From Blastopirellula marina (GTDB lineage Bacteria > Planctomycetota > Planctomycetia > Pirellulales > Pirellulaceae), in assembly GCF_002967715.1 (NCBI RefSeq), contig NZ_PUIA01000035.1, positions 186,001 through 250,000 on the forward strand: DNA of 64,000 nucleotides. Direction: 5' to 3'. The translations under genes were made by a program, and so were the position numbers. Within the stretch, counting starts at the first letter, position 1, and each line of letters begins with the position of its first letter. The notes under the pieces were generated by a model. That model worked only from the letters and a program-made list of their open reading frames with translations, was not told where the DNA came from and made no database searches. Below, in pieces: positions 1-9,642 of this stretch.

Positions 1-116
1 CCCCTTTCAGTTCTGCCAGGGCCGTATTGGCCGCGATGCAACTTTTGAGGACCGGCTTGGTTTCCAGTTCCCCTTTCGGCGGCAGCAGAGGAAGATCGTT
101 GAACGGTTTGTTCGGA

Positions 117-127
<11 letters not shown>
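1..127 (-). CDS. Fic family protein, N-terminal fragment (runs off window)
   Basis: ATG at 127 opens a frame that stays open to base 1, giving 42 residues that begin [20 protein letters not shown] and continue [21 protein letters not shown]. The [17 protein letters not shown]......A..ALAELKG pattern is that of the N-terminal Fic_N region which precedes the Fic (AMPylation) core. The catalytic HPFxxGNGR core lies outside the window, so activity cannot be judged. The start overlaps the last 11 bases of hsdM (TGA at 117-119), so the two are translationally coupled. Fic proteins are known companions of type I R-M loci. The family call rests on recognition of the N-terminus only. Confidence 0.7.
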
Positions 128-1727
<1,600 letters not shown>

Positions 1728-2277
1728 GTTGAGGGGACGCGACCATGGCCAGCGATGCCGGGCCGATTGATGCGAGGAGTTGCGTAATAGGCAGTTGAGA
1801 GTTTACCCGAGACTGGGGGGGATTCAAATACTGGGCTAGATAGGTGAGACCGAGAGACCAGGTGCCCTGATCCCGTCAGGGAGCGGAGATACTTCTGGGC
1901 CAAGACGGGGAGACGATTGAGTTTTTCCTAGGCGATGCAGATCAGCCAATCATGGGAACGATCAACCGTTCGGCAAATACGAACCACACCCCGAGACTGA
2001 TGGGCGGCGTCGGTTTGCGAGATTGGTTCCAGGCGGAGTTCGCTGTGGGTGAGGAGATGGGGACAATTCCCTGGTATGAGCGGGGAGTGCGCCGGATTCT
2101 GCGCCGCCTAGTTCCGAAAGAACTGTATTCCTCGACCTTTCTTGCTGGGGTTCAAGTCCTGCCTGGCCTACTCTTTTTAATCCCGATCTTTGCCCGTCAG
2201 CAATTTGATTTGCGTATCTGAATTGCTTTCGAACCGTGATATAGCGTCATGCTTTTCTTACGTATTTAGGCGACGCG
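1728..2277. other. Intergenic region upstream of hsdM
   Basis: No gene with convincing support. An 89-codon plus-strand frame (1952-2221) has no recognisable motif and a poor start context. An imperfect copy of the operator palindrome described at 2775-2830 (AGCGTCAtGCTTTT) lies at 2240-2256, just past the stop of the lysine-rich gene. Confidence 0.5.
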
Positions 2278-2682
2278 TTACTTCGATCGCGTGCGAAGTC
2301 GGTCTTCCAGGCCTAGTTCGATCGCCATGGCGTCTAGTTTTCGGCCGATTTGGCTGTTGGCTAGTTTCTGGGACTCTTTGGCTTTCTTTCGGAGGCCAGA
2401 GACGATGGCCTGGATTTCTTCGACCTTTTTCAGGCTCATAAACGACGCGCAGTCGTGCAGGACCTCGTAGACCTTGTAAAACTCCTGGGCTAAGGCCTCG
2501 ATTTGCTCAGCATTCATCGTCTCGCTGCGATTGGCGATCTCTCGGCCCAAGCTATCTTTTTGCTCTGTGATCGAGGGCACGGTCTTGGTGGTTGCCCCTG
2601 TTTCCTTTTCCTTCGTGGCAGACATTTTGCTTTCGGCGGACGACTGGCCAGCGGCGGCGGAAGATTTCTTTTTTGGCGGCAT
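2278..2682 (-). CDS. Hypothetical lysine-rich small protein
   Basis: 134 residues from the ATG at 2682; a TTG 12 codons upstream is an alternative. It opens MPPKKKSSAAAG, has a low-complexity Lys/Ser/Thr/Glu N-terminal 45 residues, then a predicted helical body (about 45-134) ending in basic residues (LGLEDRLRTRSK). No family recognised. The charged, partly disordered N-terminus would suit a nucleic-acid or protein-binding accessory factor, but nothing catalytic is visible. It is codirectional with hsdM but separated by about 550 bases. Its upstream region carries the palindromic operators at 2775-2830, so it may be co-regulated with the rightward genes or be part of the control circuit; both are inference. 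Confidence 0.6.
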   Translation of the reverse strand: MPPKKKSSAAAGQSSAESKMSATKEKETGATTKTVPSITEQKDSLGREIANRSETMNAEQIEALAQEFYKVYEVLHDCASFMSLKKVEEIQAIVSGLRKKAKESQKLANSQIGRKLDAMAIELGLEDRLRTRSK

Positions 2683-2769
2683 TTTGGTTACTGCTTTCGG
2701 GGAAAGAGCTTGCGGCAATGCTTCACGCTATCTTACCTGCTTTCTTTCTGAAATATAGCCCATAAGTGT

Positions 2770-2798
2770 TTGACAAAGCGTCACGCTTTTTATATCCT
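2770..2798 (+). promoter_or_regulatory. Strong sigma70-type promoter with operator in the spacer
   Basis: A perfect -35 TTGACA (2770-2775) is followed by 17 bases and TATCCT (2793-2798, 4/6 to the -10 consensus). The spacer is filled by the palindrome AAAGCG-TCA-CGCTTT (2775-2789). Transcription would run right toward the small phage-like genes from 3032. Confidence 0.6.
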
Positions 2799-2830
2799 AA
2801 TTAAAGCGTCACACAAAGCGTCACGCTTTT
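2774..2830. promoter_or_regulatory. Operator array: two identical palindromes plus a half-site
   Basis: CAAAGCGTCACGCTTTT occurs at 2774-2790 and again at 2814-2830, exactly 40 bases apart. A half copy AAAGCGTCAC lies at 2803-2812, next to the second palindrome. Each full copy is a perfect 6-bp inverted repeat around TCA. Position in and just downstream of the promoter fits repressor sites; iterons are an alternative. Confidence 0.65.
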
Positions 2831-3031
2831 AGGGCATGAGACCCCAAGCACCTCGGTTTTTAACCAGAGAGGACAAACCATGTAGTCGTTCATCAACCAA
2901 CCTCAAATTCCTGAATCAACGGACATCGAGCGAAGGATCGCTCCTCACTCCAGCAGCCGAAACGGATGTTTCTGGGCCCCAGTGCGCCGGCTGCTTTTTT
3001 CATGCGCCGACCGCAAATGCAAAGGAACGTT

Positions 3032-3376
3032 ATGACCGATGCCGTTGAAATTCCGTTCGAGCTCGACGATATCGACACGTCTCGCGGCTGTTTCTGGGCT
3101 CAGTTGGTGGTCCACGTCGAAGTGACAGGGCGGCATATTTTGTCCGCCGCGATTGTGCAGATCGACGTGCTTGACTTTGCCAACGACCTGACCGAGGCCG
3201 CCGATCTGCCGGCCGACGTGCTACCGGCGTGGCGAAATGAAATTGCCGCGGCCATTCTCGTCGGCGGGCTGCTCAGCGAAGAGCAACTGCTCGACGAGGC
3301 CATTGCCCAGGTTGAACAAGCAGTCTTCTCGCGTGAAGAGTCCTTTCGCGAAGAACTGGCCCGCGGCGGCCACTAA
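3032..3376 (+). CDS. Hypothetical acidic phage-like protein
   Basis: 114 residues from the ATG at 3032, chosen because AAAGGA lies 6 bases upstream; the longer frame from 2966 lacks a ribosome-binding site. Begins MTDAVEIPFELDDIDTSRGC. Acidic, no signal peptide or membrane segment, no recognised domain. The C-terminal half (SEEQLLDEAIAQVEQAVFSRE) is predicted helical. It is the first gene of a rightward set of small genes that leads to the ABC-GNAT gene, so it probably belongs to the same phage-derived early module. Confidence 0.55.
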   Translation: MTDAVEIPFELDDIDTSRGCFWAQLVVHVEVTGRHILSAAIVQIDVLDFANDLTEAADLPADVLPAWRNEIAAAILVGGLLSEEQLLDEAIAQVEQAVFSREESFREELARGGH

Positions 3377-3441
3377 GGCGACCAGCCTGCGTTCCCTCAA
3401 CTTCCACTTCATTTTCAAACTATTAGCGAAAAGCCACTCCC

Positions 3442-3750
3442 ATGAGTTCCCGACAACCCTTGCAAAACGGCCAACAGGTCAAGTATCGCGAAGCGGCCCA
3501 GGTTTATCCGGCCACTGTCCGTAGCGACCTGGAAGACGATATCTACTGCCTGGATATCGTGCGTCACGGACGGTTCTCTTCCAGCATTCCTGTCCATCGG
3601 CTCGATGTCTATGCCGACGAAGACCTGCCGCACCTGATCGACGACCTCTTCGGCGTGTCCGAAGACGCGTTGGCCGAGATCCACAGCCTTTTGACGACGA
3701 ATGCCTGCCTCTGCGATCGGCAGCCTGCGCATTCGGCCGAAAGTGATTAG
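3442..3750 (+). CDS. Hypothetical small protein
   Basis: 102 residues beginning MSSRQPLQNGQQVKYREAAQ. No recognised family. It reads as a compact mixed alpha/beta protein with an acidic middle (ADEDLPHLIDDLFGVSEDALAEIH) and a Cys-containing tail (NACLCDRQPAH). It follows the 3032 gene by 65 bases in the same direction and is probably cotranscribed. The gene ends immediately before a composite repeat element that begins with the stop codon region. Confidence 0.5.
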   Translation: MSSRQPLQNGQQVKYREAAQVYPATVRSDLEDDIYCLDIVRHGRFSSSIPVHRLDVYADEDLPHLIDDLFGVSEDALAEIHSLLTTNACLCDRQPAHSAESD

Positions 3751-3985
3751 CCACAGAGGACATCGAGTGCACGGAGAAAGAGAGTGGGGATGAACCACCG
3801 ATTACACGGATGAACACGGATAAGAGTCAGACGAGAAAGGGTACCACGCCCAAGTCCGCTTGGGCGTGCCAGCCAGGTAACTGGCAACCATTACCGGTCG
3901 AGCCAGCAGCGTAAAACCGTTCCTTATTTCCCATCCGTTAAATCCGTGGTTCATCTTCTTCTTTCTGCTCGATGACCTCAGTGGC
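3748..3985. repeat. Composite palindromic repeat, copy 1
   Basis: About 240 bases with mirrored word order. At the left are an AGCCACAGAGGACA word and an ACCGATTACACGGATGAACA word. In the centre is a perfect hairpin CACGCCCAAG-tccg-CTTGGGCGTG (3845-3868). At the right are the inverted partners ATCCGTTAAATCCGTGGTTC and CCTCAGTGGCTAAC. A related copy lies at 5240-5478. The two bracket the 4014-5242 gene pair. Confidence 0.7.
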
Positions 3986-4013
3986 TAACTTCCTCCCTCC
4001 CAAGACAAGCGAA

Positions 4014-4172
4014 ATGAGAACCACTTTAAAAACAGACCCACCCTGCGAAGCAGCGCCGGCCTGTCCGGAACTGTTTCAGGTCGTCATCCAGTGCGATGGC
4101 GAATTGCAACAACGTGAACTTTACGAAGAGATGCAGCAAAGAGGATTGTCATGCAAACTATTGATACTTTAG
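4014..4172 (+). CDS. Small conserved-looking partner of the ABC-GNAT gene
   Basis: 52 residues from the ATG at 4014; a longer frame from 3972 would start inside the repeat element. The second half, FQVVIQCDGELQQRELYEEM then QQRGLSCKLLIL, is a beta-alpha-beta-like segment of a kind I associate with tiny phage-like genes, but I cannot name the family with certainty. The stop overlaps the next gene by 22 bases, implying tight translational coupling and a joint role with the ABC-GNAT protein. No catalytic residues visible. Confidence 0.5.
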   Translation: MRTTLKTDPPCEAAPACPELFQVVIQCDGELQQRELYEEMQQRGLSCKLLIL

Positions 4173-5242
4173 TCGAGTGCCCCGTGCCAGAATCGTTTCG
4201 CGTGCGGCAACTGGCCGGCATGTTCGATGTGCCGCTGGAAAACAAACTGACCCATAAGTTCCAGGTTCAACTCCCCAGTCTCGACGACGACTGGCAAATC
4301 GGCATGATCGTCGGCGACTCTGGCAGCGGCAAGTCGACCGTGGCCAAGGCCGCGTACGGCAAGCGTCTGGTTCAGCGGTTGAGTTGGAAACGCGATCAGG
4401 CGTTGATCGACGGCTTCCCTGCCGATATTCAAACGCGCACCATCACCCATACGTTGACGACGGTTGGCTTGAGTTCGCCGATTGCCTGGTGCCAGCCATA
4501 CGGTCGCCTATCGACCGGTCAGCAGTTTCGCGCGGATGTCGCCCGCGGCATGCTTTCGCCTGGAAAGGTGATCGCGTTTGACGAGTTCACCAGCGTGGTC
4601 GACCGCGCGGCGGCTCGCTTTGGCTGCATGGCTTTGCGGCGGGCAATCGATCGTGGCCAGCTTTCCAAGAAGCTGGTGGCCGTAACATGCCATCGAGACG
4701 TGATCGATTGGCTGCGGCCTGATTGGGTGCTCGACATGAACGACGGCCAGTTGACGCGGAGGTGTCTTCGGCAAGGGCAGCTTGACCTTGCCATCCACCG
4801 CTGCAGCCGAGAACTTTGGCCCTTGTTTGCGCCGCATCACTATCTCGACGGGCAGTTGAATCCAGCGGCTCGCTGCTGGGTTGGCCTGGTCGAAGGAAAG
4901 CCAGCCGTCTTCGCGGCCACGCTGAACAATTTCCGCAAGCATCACCTGCGGGTATCGCGGCTGGTCACGCTGCCAACCTACCAGGGAGTTGGGCTCGGCG
5001 GACGCATGCTCGATGAACTCGCCGGGCTGTTAACCGAAGAGGGAGCCACCCACGTGAACATCAGCGGCAGCCATCCGGCCGTGATCGCCCATTGCAATCG
5101 TTCGACAAAGTGGCAGTTCAAAAAGCTGTTGAAGACCGGCCGCCAGCGCAGTGGCATGTACCGCGACAATCCTCACTGGAAAATCAGCACCGGCCGAGCC
5201 GTCGCGACCTTCCGTTACGCCAGTCCGGCAGAAGTTTGTTAG
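4151..5242 (+). CDS. ABC ATPase fused to Mom-like GNAT domain (candidate DNA-modification enzyme)
   Basis: 363 residues in two parts. Residues about 1-205 are a compact ABC-type ATPase: Walker A GDSGSGKST (55-63), signature LSTGQ (120-124), Walker B KVIAFDE (139-145) and switch His in TCHRD (181). No membrane segments, so this is not a transporter. Residues about 220-363 form a GNAT fold with the acyl-CoA loop QGVGLG (278-283), an upstream HHYLDG (229-234) and a SHPAVIAHCNRS strand (307-318). Phage Mu Mom, which modifies adenine, is a GNAT-fold protein, and this order of motifs resembles Mom-like proteins. The ATPase could couple ATP use to DNA loading. The ATPase and GNAT calls are firm; the DNA-modification role is inference. 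The gene is bracketed by repeats and preceded by an overlapping small partner. Confidence 0.75.
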   Translation: MQTIDTLVECPVPESFRVRQLAGMFDVPLENKLTHKFQVQLPSLDDDWQIGMIVGDSGSGKSTVAKAAYGKRLVQRLSWKRDQALIDGFPADIQTRTITHTLTTVGLSSPIAWCQPYGRLSTGQQFRADVARGMLSPGKVIAFDEFTSVVDRAAARFGCMALRRAIDRGQLSKKLVAVTCHRDVIDWLRPDWVLDMNDGQLTRRCLRQGQLDLAIHRCSRELWPLFAPHHYLDGQLNPAARCWVGLVEGKPAVFAATLNNFRKHHLRVSRLVTLPTYQGVGLGGRMLDELAGLLTEEGATHVNISGSHPAVIAHCNRSTKWQFKKLLKTGRQRSGMYRDNPHWKISTGRAVATFRYASPAEVC

Positions 5243-5478
5243 CCACCGAGGACACAGAGAGCACCAAGCAGGGAGTGAATGAACCACGGATTTCACGAAT
5301 GCACACCGATAACGAACCGAGAAGAACGGGTGCCGCGTCCAAGTCCGCTTGGGCGTGCCAGCCAGGCACCAGGTACCCAACTCTATTCCTATCCGTGTTC
5401 ATCCGTGAAATCCGTGGTCATTCCTTCTTCTTTCTTCCCACCGTGTCCTCTGTGAAGTCTGCGGCTAATCCCCATTCA
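5240..5478. repeat. Composite palindromic repeat, copy 2
   Basis: Same word order as 3748-3985: GCCACCGAGGACACAGAG at the left, an ACCACGGATTTCACGAATG word, a central hairpin (about 5328-5359; GTCCAAG-tccg-CTTGGGC), then ATCCGTGAAATCCGTGGT and an inverted GTGTCCTCTGTGAAG word at the right. It begins at the stop codon of the ABC-GNAT gene. Confidence 0.7.
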
Positions 5479-5503
5479 TCCATCACCAAGTAAGGAAACC
5501 ACC

Positions 5504-5809
5504 ATGCGAAACTACACCAACACGCCCCAGCAGGTTCACGCGATCGAAGATGCGTTTGCCGACGGCATGAGCCTGCGGACGATCGTTCGCAAGTTTCACA
5601 TTGGCTGCCAAACGGCCCGGAAAATCCGCGACGGCGTCCACCCACTGCAGAACGAAAACCTGAGCTACCAGCGCTGCCCCGGCTGCGGCGGAAAGGTGAT
5701 CATGCCGTGCGTGCTGTGCCGCGTGCGGAAGATGATGGACGAAGAGCGGACCATCAGGCTGAACCTGTGGGATCGCCGGCAGGAAGTGCATACCACAGGC
5801 TGGCGTTAA
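5504..5809 (+). CDS. Mini helix-turn-helix protein with zinc ribbon
   Basis: 101 residues. Residues about 8-48 resemble a homeodomain-like helix-turn-helix of the resolvase/transposase type (AIEDAFADGMSLRTIVRKFH, then IGCQTARKIRDG). Residues about 57-75 contain CPGC-x7-CVLC, a Cys4 zinc-ribbon pattern. A small DNA-binding regulator is the simplest reading. It resembles the mini-HTH gene at 20952 in the structural cluster, which links the two phage-derived regions. It lies at the right end of the early module, just before host-type genes. Confidence 0.6.
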   Translation: MRNYTNTPQQVHAIEDAFADGMSLRTIVRKFHIGCQTARKIRDGVHPLQNENLSYQRCPGCGGKVIMPCVLCRVRKMMDEERTIRLNLWDRRQEVHTTGWR

Positions 5810-5839
5810 CAACGAGTCAGACAAGTCCACGACAGCACC

Positions 5840-6856
5840 TCAGTCCAGCGAAACCACATCGCCTGCTGAACGCGTTATCAGCGCGTTCAACGATTCCTGG
5901 TCGATCGTCTCTGGCAGAAAGCGGACCGAGCCATCGGCCAGGCCGACGTTGGCTCCGCTGGCGTGAAAGCTGTAGATGCCGTTGGAATTGCTTTCGTTGA
6001 TTGTTTGCTCGTGCCATAAGATCAGCCACCAAAAGTGCGTGCTGATGCCCCAGGCAGCCTGGTGATGATCCATGCCGCTGTTCGGAACCTCGTAGGGATA
6101 GACATCCACCGGCTTGCTTCTGCGATACCAGTCTGGGCGACCGGCACGTTCGGCAACCAGCAGCGTATTCGACTGGCCATCGCTCAGGTCGCGCAGTCGC
6201 GCCTTGCGATAGGCATTCTTTGCTGGTAGCGGACTGTACGATCGCGGTTCCCCCCAGGCACCAAACTTGACGTGCTGCAAATCGATGGTCCCCGACGGCT
6301 TGTACGAAACACCTCCGATCACCTCGTAGTCGCTGCGTGCGGCCGTGCCGATGATCTGCTGCGAAAGCGTGTCAGCGACTGCCGGCGGACCGTAGATATC
6401 TGGCACGAAGCGGCTGGCAGGTATCGAGGAGGGGCACAAAAAGATCGGCACTTCCACGTTTAGCGCGGCTTGATTGGCGGGATCGGTCGCGAACAGGGAT
6501 CGGTCCAACTGATCGTTGAGGGACGTTTGTTCGATCTGCGGCAAGAGCGCCGATCGCCAACTATGGAAGTGGAACTCATCCGTGATCGCACGCGGCTGAG
6601 GGTACGCCGTGTTGTTGTACAGCGACGGTAACGCCCCCTTGGCTGATTCATGATTGGCGATGCCCTGCACGATCTGCCGCAGATGGTTCTGACAAGTTAG
6701 CTTCCGGCCTGACTCGCGAGCGGCCTGTACCGCCGGCAGCAGAATCGCCAGCAGTAGCCCCAAGATACCCAGCACCACTAGCGTTTCGACCAGGGAAATT
6801 CCTCGCCGGCTGCCAATCATTGGATTGAATCGCACCAAGGTATTGTTCCCGCCCAA
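5840..6856 (-). CDS. DUF1559 domain protein with prepilin-like leader
   Basis: 338 residues. A type IV prepilin-like leader, RRG-ISLVETLVVLGILGLLL (cleavage after Gly, Glu at +5), is followed by a hydrophobic helix and AVQAARESGRKLTCQNHLRQ, typical of planctomycete DUF1559 proteins. The body ends with the family's C-terminal ANVGLADGSVRFLPETI motif. An in-frame ATG 12 codons in (6820) is an equally good start. Processed by a prepilin peptidase and probably a surface pseudopilin-like protein; the exact role of this very large planctomycete family is unknown. The gene stands alone. Confidence 0.9.
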   Translation of the reverse strand: MGGNNTLVRFNPMIGSRRGISLVETLVVLGILGLLLAILLPAVQAARESGRKLTCQNHLRQIVQGIANHESAKGALPSLYNNTAYPQPRAITDEFHFHSWRSALLPQIEQTSLNDQLDRSLFATDPANQAALNVEVPIFLCPSSIPASRFVPDIYGPPAVADTLSQQIIGTAARSDYEVIGGVSYKPSGTIDLQHVKFGAWGEPRSYSPLPAKNAYRKARLRDLSDGQSNTLLVAERAGRPDWYRRSKPVDVYPYEVPNSGMDHHQAAWGISTHFWWLILWHEQTINESNSNGIYSFHASGANVGLADGSVRFLPETIDQESLNALITRSAGDVVSLD

Positions 6857-7125
6857 ACCGATCCATCAAAACGAACACTCCACATCGTAACAAACGTATG
6901 CACAAGCCGCGAATCAATTGTCACATATATCGTCAGTCTTCCATGTCATCACGAAAGAACCTCATGACTCATCGAATCGCCCCATTGCCCCTCCTTCGCC
7001 CCGAAGCGATGCCACACTCATTTAAAGGTTTCAACCTCCATGTGCTTACTCTAAAATACCTCTGGCAAGAAGCCTGCTGCCGTTCGGCTTCTGCTGCTGG
7101 TCGATTCTTTACCGGAGACTTTTTA

Positions 7126-9141
7126 ATGAAATCGTTACGCCTGCTTTCTTGCGTGGGACTGCTGCTGGCGATCGCGCTATCCCCCGTGTCGCTATTTGCT
7201 CAGCAGGAAACGACTGAGGAAATCATCGACATCGTCGACCGGCTTTCGCAGAAGGTGCCGGCACCGAAGTTTGATATTGTCCGCATGTTTCGCACGCCGA
7301 TGCGGCACAAAGAGTATATGGACATCTCCGACGATGGCGCGCGGATGGTCTTCATCCAGCGCGACAAGAAGTTCTCGACCTGGAACTTGAACGGCTCTTC
7401 GAAGCTGGCCGAGTTCACCGCGGCCGGTCAGGCAATGGAAGGGGTGCTGAAGATGTCACGCGATGGCCGCTACGTGGCCTTTGCCAACCAGCGGAAGTTT
7501 GTCGAAGTGTGGTTGGCCGATACCGGCGAACTGCTGCATACGTTTGCCGAGATGGATTGGAAGATCGGCGACATCGGCTTCTCGCTCGATAGCCAGTTGA
7601 TGTTTATCTCAGGCGTGCGCGGTCAGCGAATGATCGTGACGCCGGAAGGGGAAGTGGTCGACATGCGGGCCGACCCGATCCTGGATAAAGATTGCCGCGT
7701 GCGCGTGTGCAACTTTGGCCAAGACTGCTGGGCGACGGTAATCGAACGCGCCGACGAGAAGATCAATGAAGTCATTTGGGAAACGCCGGAAGGGGAGGGG
7801 CATGCCGATCTTCCTTATCGCAATCCCCCCAACATCGTCGGTGGCCCAGGCATCTTCTGCGTGTTCTGCGGATGCGAATACTGGATAGGGCCTTCGAATG
7901 CCGGCAATATGCTTGGCTTCGCGACGCAGCAGTGGCTAACCGATGCCCGGATCGATACGCTCGAAAACCCCGACGTGGCCAACTATCTCTGGATCGCCAC
8001 GTGGAGCGGGGCCGAGGTGTGCGGTGTCTGGTTTCCCGAACACACCACGCAGATCACCGTGCCGCGTCCTTACGATCCGTACGTGATGCTGCTGCCGGCA
8101 CCCAACACGCAGCGGATCATCGAGCAAAGTCCCGGCGGCCGCGTCGTCGTGCATGAACTCGACCGCAAAGAATTCCGCGCGTCGTACTATCGCACCCACT
8201 CGATCCTGCATTCGGTGTTATCCCAGAAACGTTGGGACGTAATCAAAGGAATCGGCGAGCGGTGGAAGCATCGCGAAGACCCGATCATCGACAACAAGCT
8301 GACCACCGCCTACACCGAGTTGGTCGGCAGAGTGGCCAACTTTCGCGACGAACCACGCGATGACCTGGCTCAGATCGAGTACCTGAAGAAGTTGGTTGAA
8401 GAGCACCCCGACAACGACGTCATTCGCCTGGCGCTGGCCAGCAAATATTACTCGATGGGTACCGCGGCCCGCGGCGAGAGCGCGGCGTACAAGGTCGCCC
8501 CCGAAGCATGGGAAACGCTGGAAACGTACATGCAAAAGAGCTGGGAGACGATTGAGCCGATGCTCGATCGTGAAGACATTCCGCCGGCAGTCTTCTCGCG
8601 ACTGGTGGTGATTGCCCGTTATCAGAACTGGCCCGACGCGCGGCTCGACCCGTACCTCGACCGCGCCATAAAGGAAGCCCCGACGTTCCATGTCATCTGG
8701 AAACAAGCCGCCATGTCGAAGCTGCCGCGCTGGGGTGGCAATCTCGGCGATTCCGAAGCACTCGCCGCCAAGGTGGCCGACCATATCGGCGGCATCGAAG
8801 GGGATATCCTGTACGCCGAAGTCGGACGGCTGATCTATATCTTCTACACCTGGCGAGGGCTCGTCGAAGAGGCCGGCTTCGACAAAGACCGCATGATGCG
8901 CGGCATGGTCGGCCTCTGCGAACGTTCACCCGATGTCTACGCCGAGAACCTGGCCCTGCAGTTTGCTCGCGAGTTCAAAGACCACGCCGCCGCCCACCGC
9001 ATTGCAACCCTCTGGAAAGAGCGTAACCACACCTACATCCACCGCCTGTGGAAGTGGGACAAGAAGGAAATCGACGACACGCTGGCCTGGGCCCTGGCCG
9101 ATGAACCCCCTGCGTCGGAAGAGGAAGCGGAATCGAATTAG
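7126..9141 (+). CDS. Secreted DUF4034-like protein with WD40-like N-terminus
   Basis: 671 residues from the ATG at 7126, chosen because it starts a clean signal peptide (MKSLRLLSCVGLLLAIALSP, cut near LFAQQ). The open frame extends upstream to 6898 without signal-like sequence. Residues about 55-220 carry WD40-like strands (DGARMVFIQRDKKFSTWNLN; DGRYVAFANQRKFVEVW). The C-terminal half is helical, TPR-like, with LPRWGG and YAEVGRLIY motifs resembling DUF4034. Likely periplasmic or envelope associated. Single-gene unit with about 270 bases upstream free of other genes. Function unknown. Confidence 0.7.
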   Translation: MKSLRLLSCVGLLLAIALSPVSLFAQQETTEEIIDIVDRLSQKVPAPKFDIVRMFRTPMRHKEYMDISDDGARMVFIQRDKKFSTWNLNGSSKLAEFTAAGQAMEGVLKMSRDGRYVAFANQRKFVEVWLADTGELLHTFAEMDWKIGDIGFSLDSQLMFISGVRGQRMIVTPEGEVVDMRADPILDKDCRVRVCNFGQDCWATVIERADEKINEVIWETPEGEGHADLPYRNPPNIVGGPGIFCVFCGCEYWIGPSNAGNMLGFATQQWLTDARIDTLENPDVANYLWIATWSGAEVCGVWFPEHTTQITVPRPYDPYVMLLPAPNTQRIIEQSPGGRVVVHELDRKEFRASYYRTHSILHSVLSQKRWDVIKGIGERWKHREDPIIDNKLTTAYTELVGRVANFRDEPRDDLAQIEYLKKLVEEHPDNDVIRLALASKYYSMGTAARGESAAYKVAPEAWETLETYMQKSWETIEPMLDREDIPPAVFSRLVVIARYQNWPDARLDPYLDRAIKEAPTFHVIWKQAAMSKLPRWGGNLGDSEALAAKVADHIGGIEGDILYAEVGRLIYIFYTWRGLVEEAGFDKDRMMRGMVGLCERSPDVYAENLALQFAREFKDHAAAHRIATLWKERNHTYIHRLWKWDKKEIDDTLAWALADEPPASEEEAESN

Positions 9142-9156
9142 CAGCCACCGACGGGT

Positions 9157-9187
9157 GATGGCGATCACCTAACACGGCGTCGCCATC
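9157..9187. repeat. Short hairpin repeat
   Basis: GATGGCGA (9157-9164) pairs with TCGCCATC (9180-9187). A sister hairpin at 9579-9609 shares the GATGGC...GCCATCC design; together they bracket the small gene at 9196-9411. They could act as terminators or REP-like elements. Confidence 0.5.
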
Positions 9188-9195
9188 CTACGAAT

Positions 9196-9411
9196 CTAAG
9201 GCATCAAGAGCGAGTCGGCAAAGAACCCGAATGCGATCCCCACCAACACAAGTAGAACACCGACGACGGCAAACACTACCCCATCTCGCTTAGTACTCGC
9301 TGGCGTATCAGTCGCCGACACGTTATTCAATTTGAGAACACCCTGAACGACAACGTAGATACCGATAAGGACGATAAATACGGCGGCGGCGAGAATCGAT
9401 AGTCGCAACAT
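9196..9411 (-). CDS. Small two-helix membrane protein
   Basis: 71 residues with two hydrophobic segments, about 4-26 (LSILAAAVFIVLIGIYVVVQ) and 46-68 (VVFAVVGVLLVLVGIAFGFF), joined by a polar loop. No recognised family. Inner-membrane location is expected. Flanked on both sides by related short hairpins. Confidence 0.6.
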   Translation of the reverse strand: MLRLSILAAAVFIVLIGIYVVVQGVLKLNNVSATDTPASTKRDGVVFAVVGVLLVLVGIAFGFFADSLLMP

Positions 9412-9578
9412 GGGGTAGCCTCTTTCGTATGGCTCTTTCTCTGGTAAGTTCAGGCACCATTAAAGTGTTACCATTTCTTATGTCAAGCAATACCAGCTAA
9501 TAACTTGGCAAGTAATAGAAGAATTCACCAAGGCGATCATCACGATTCTTTTGCCTGATTGAGAGGCCTGATACGAAA

Positions 9579-9609
9579 GATGGCTATCACCTCGAAAGGT
9601 GTAGCCATC
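9579..9609. repeat. Short hairpin repeat
   Basis: GATGGCTA (9579-9586) pairs with TAGCCATC (9602-9609). Sister of 9157-9187 and similar to the ends of the long 90-bp family A repeat. Confidence 0.5.
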
Positions 9610-9642
9610 CAACGAATCGATTTGATTATTTATGGTTGGCGT

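Noticed and set aside
1952-2221. 89-codon plus-strand ORF in the gap upstream of hsdM
   Set aside because: No ribosome-binding site, no recognised motif; may be chance.
2774-2830. Operator repeats as replication iterons
   Set aside because: Two full copies and a half-site lie in a promoter, and no replication initiator gene or AT-rich region with more copies is nearby. Kept as operators.
4151-5242. ABC transporter ATP-binding protein
   Set aside because: No permease nearby, no membrane segments and a C-terminal GNAT domain; a soluble, DNA-related role is more likely.
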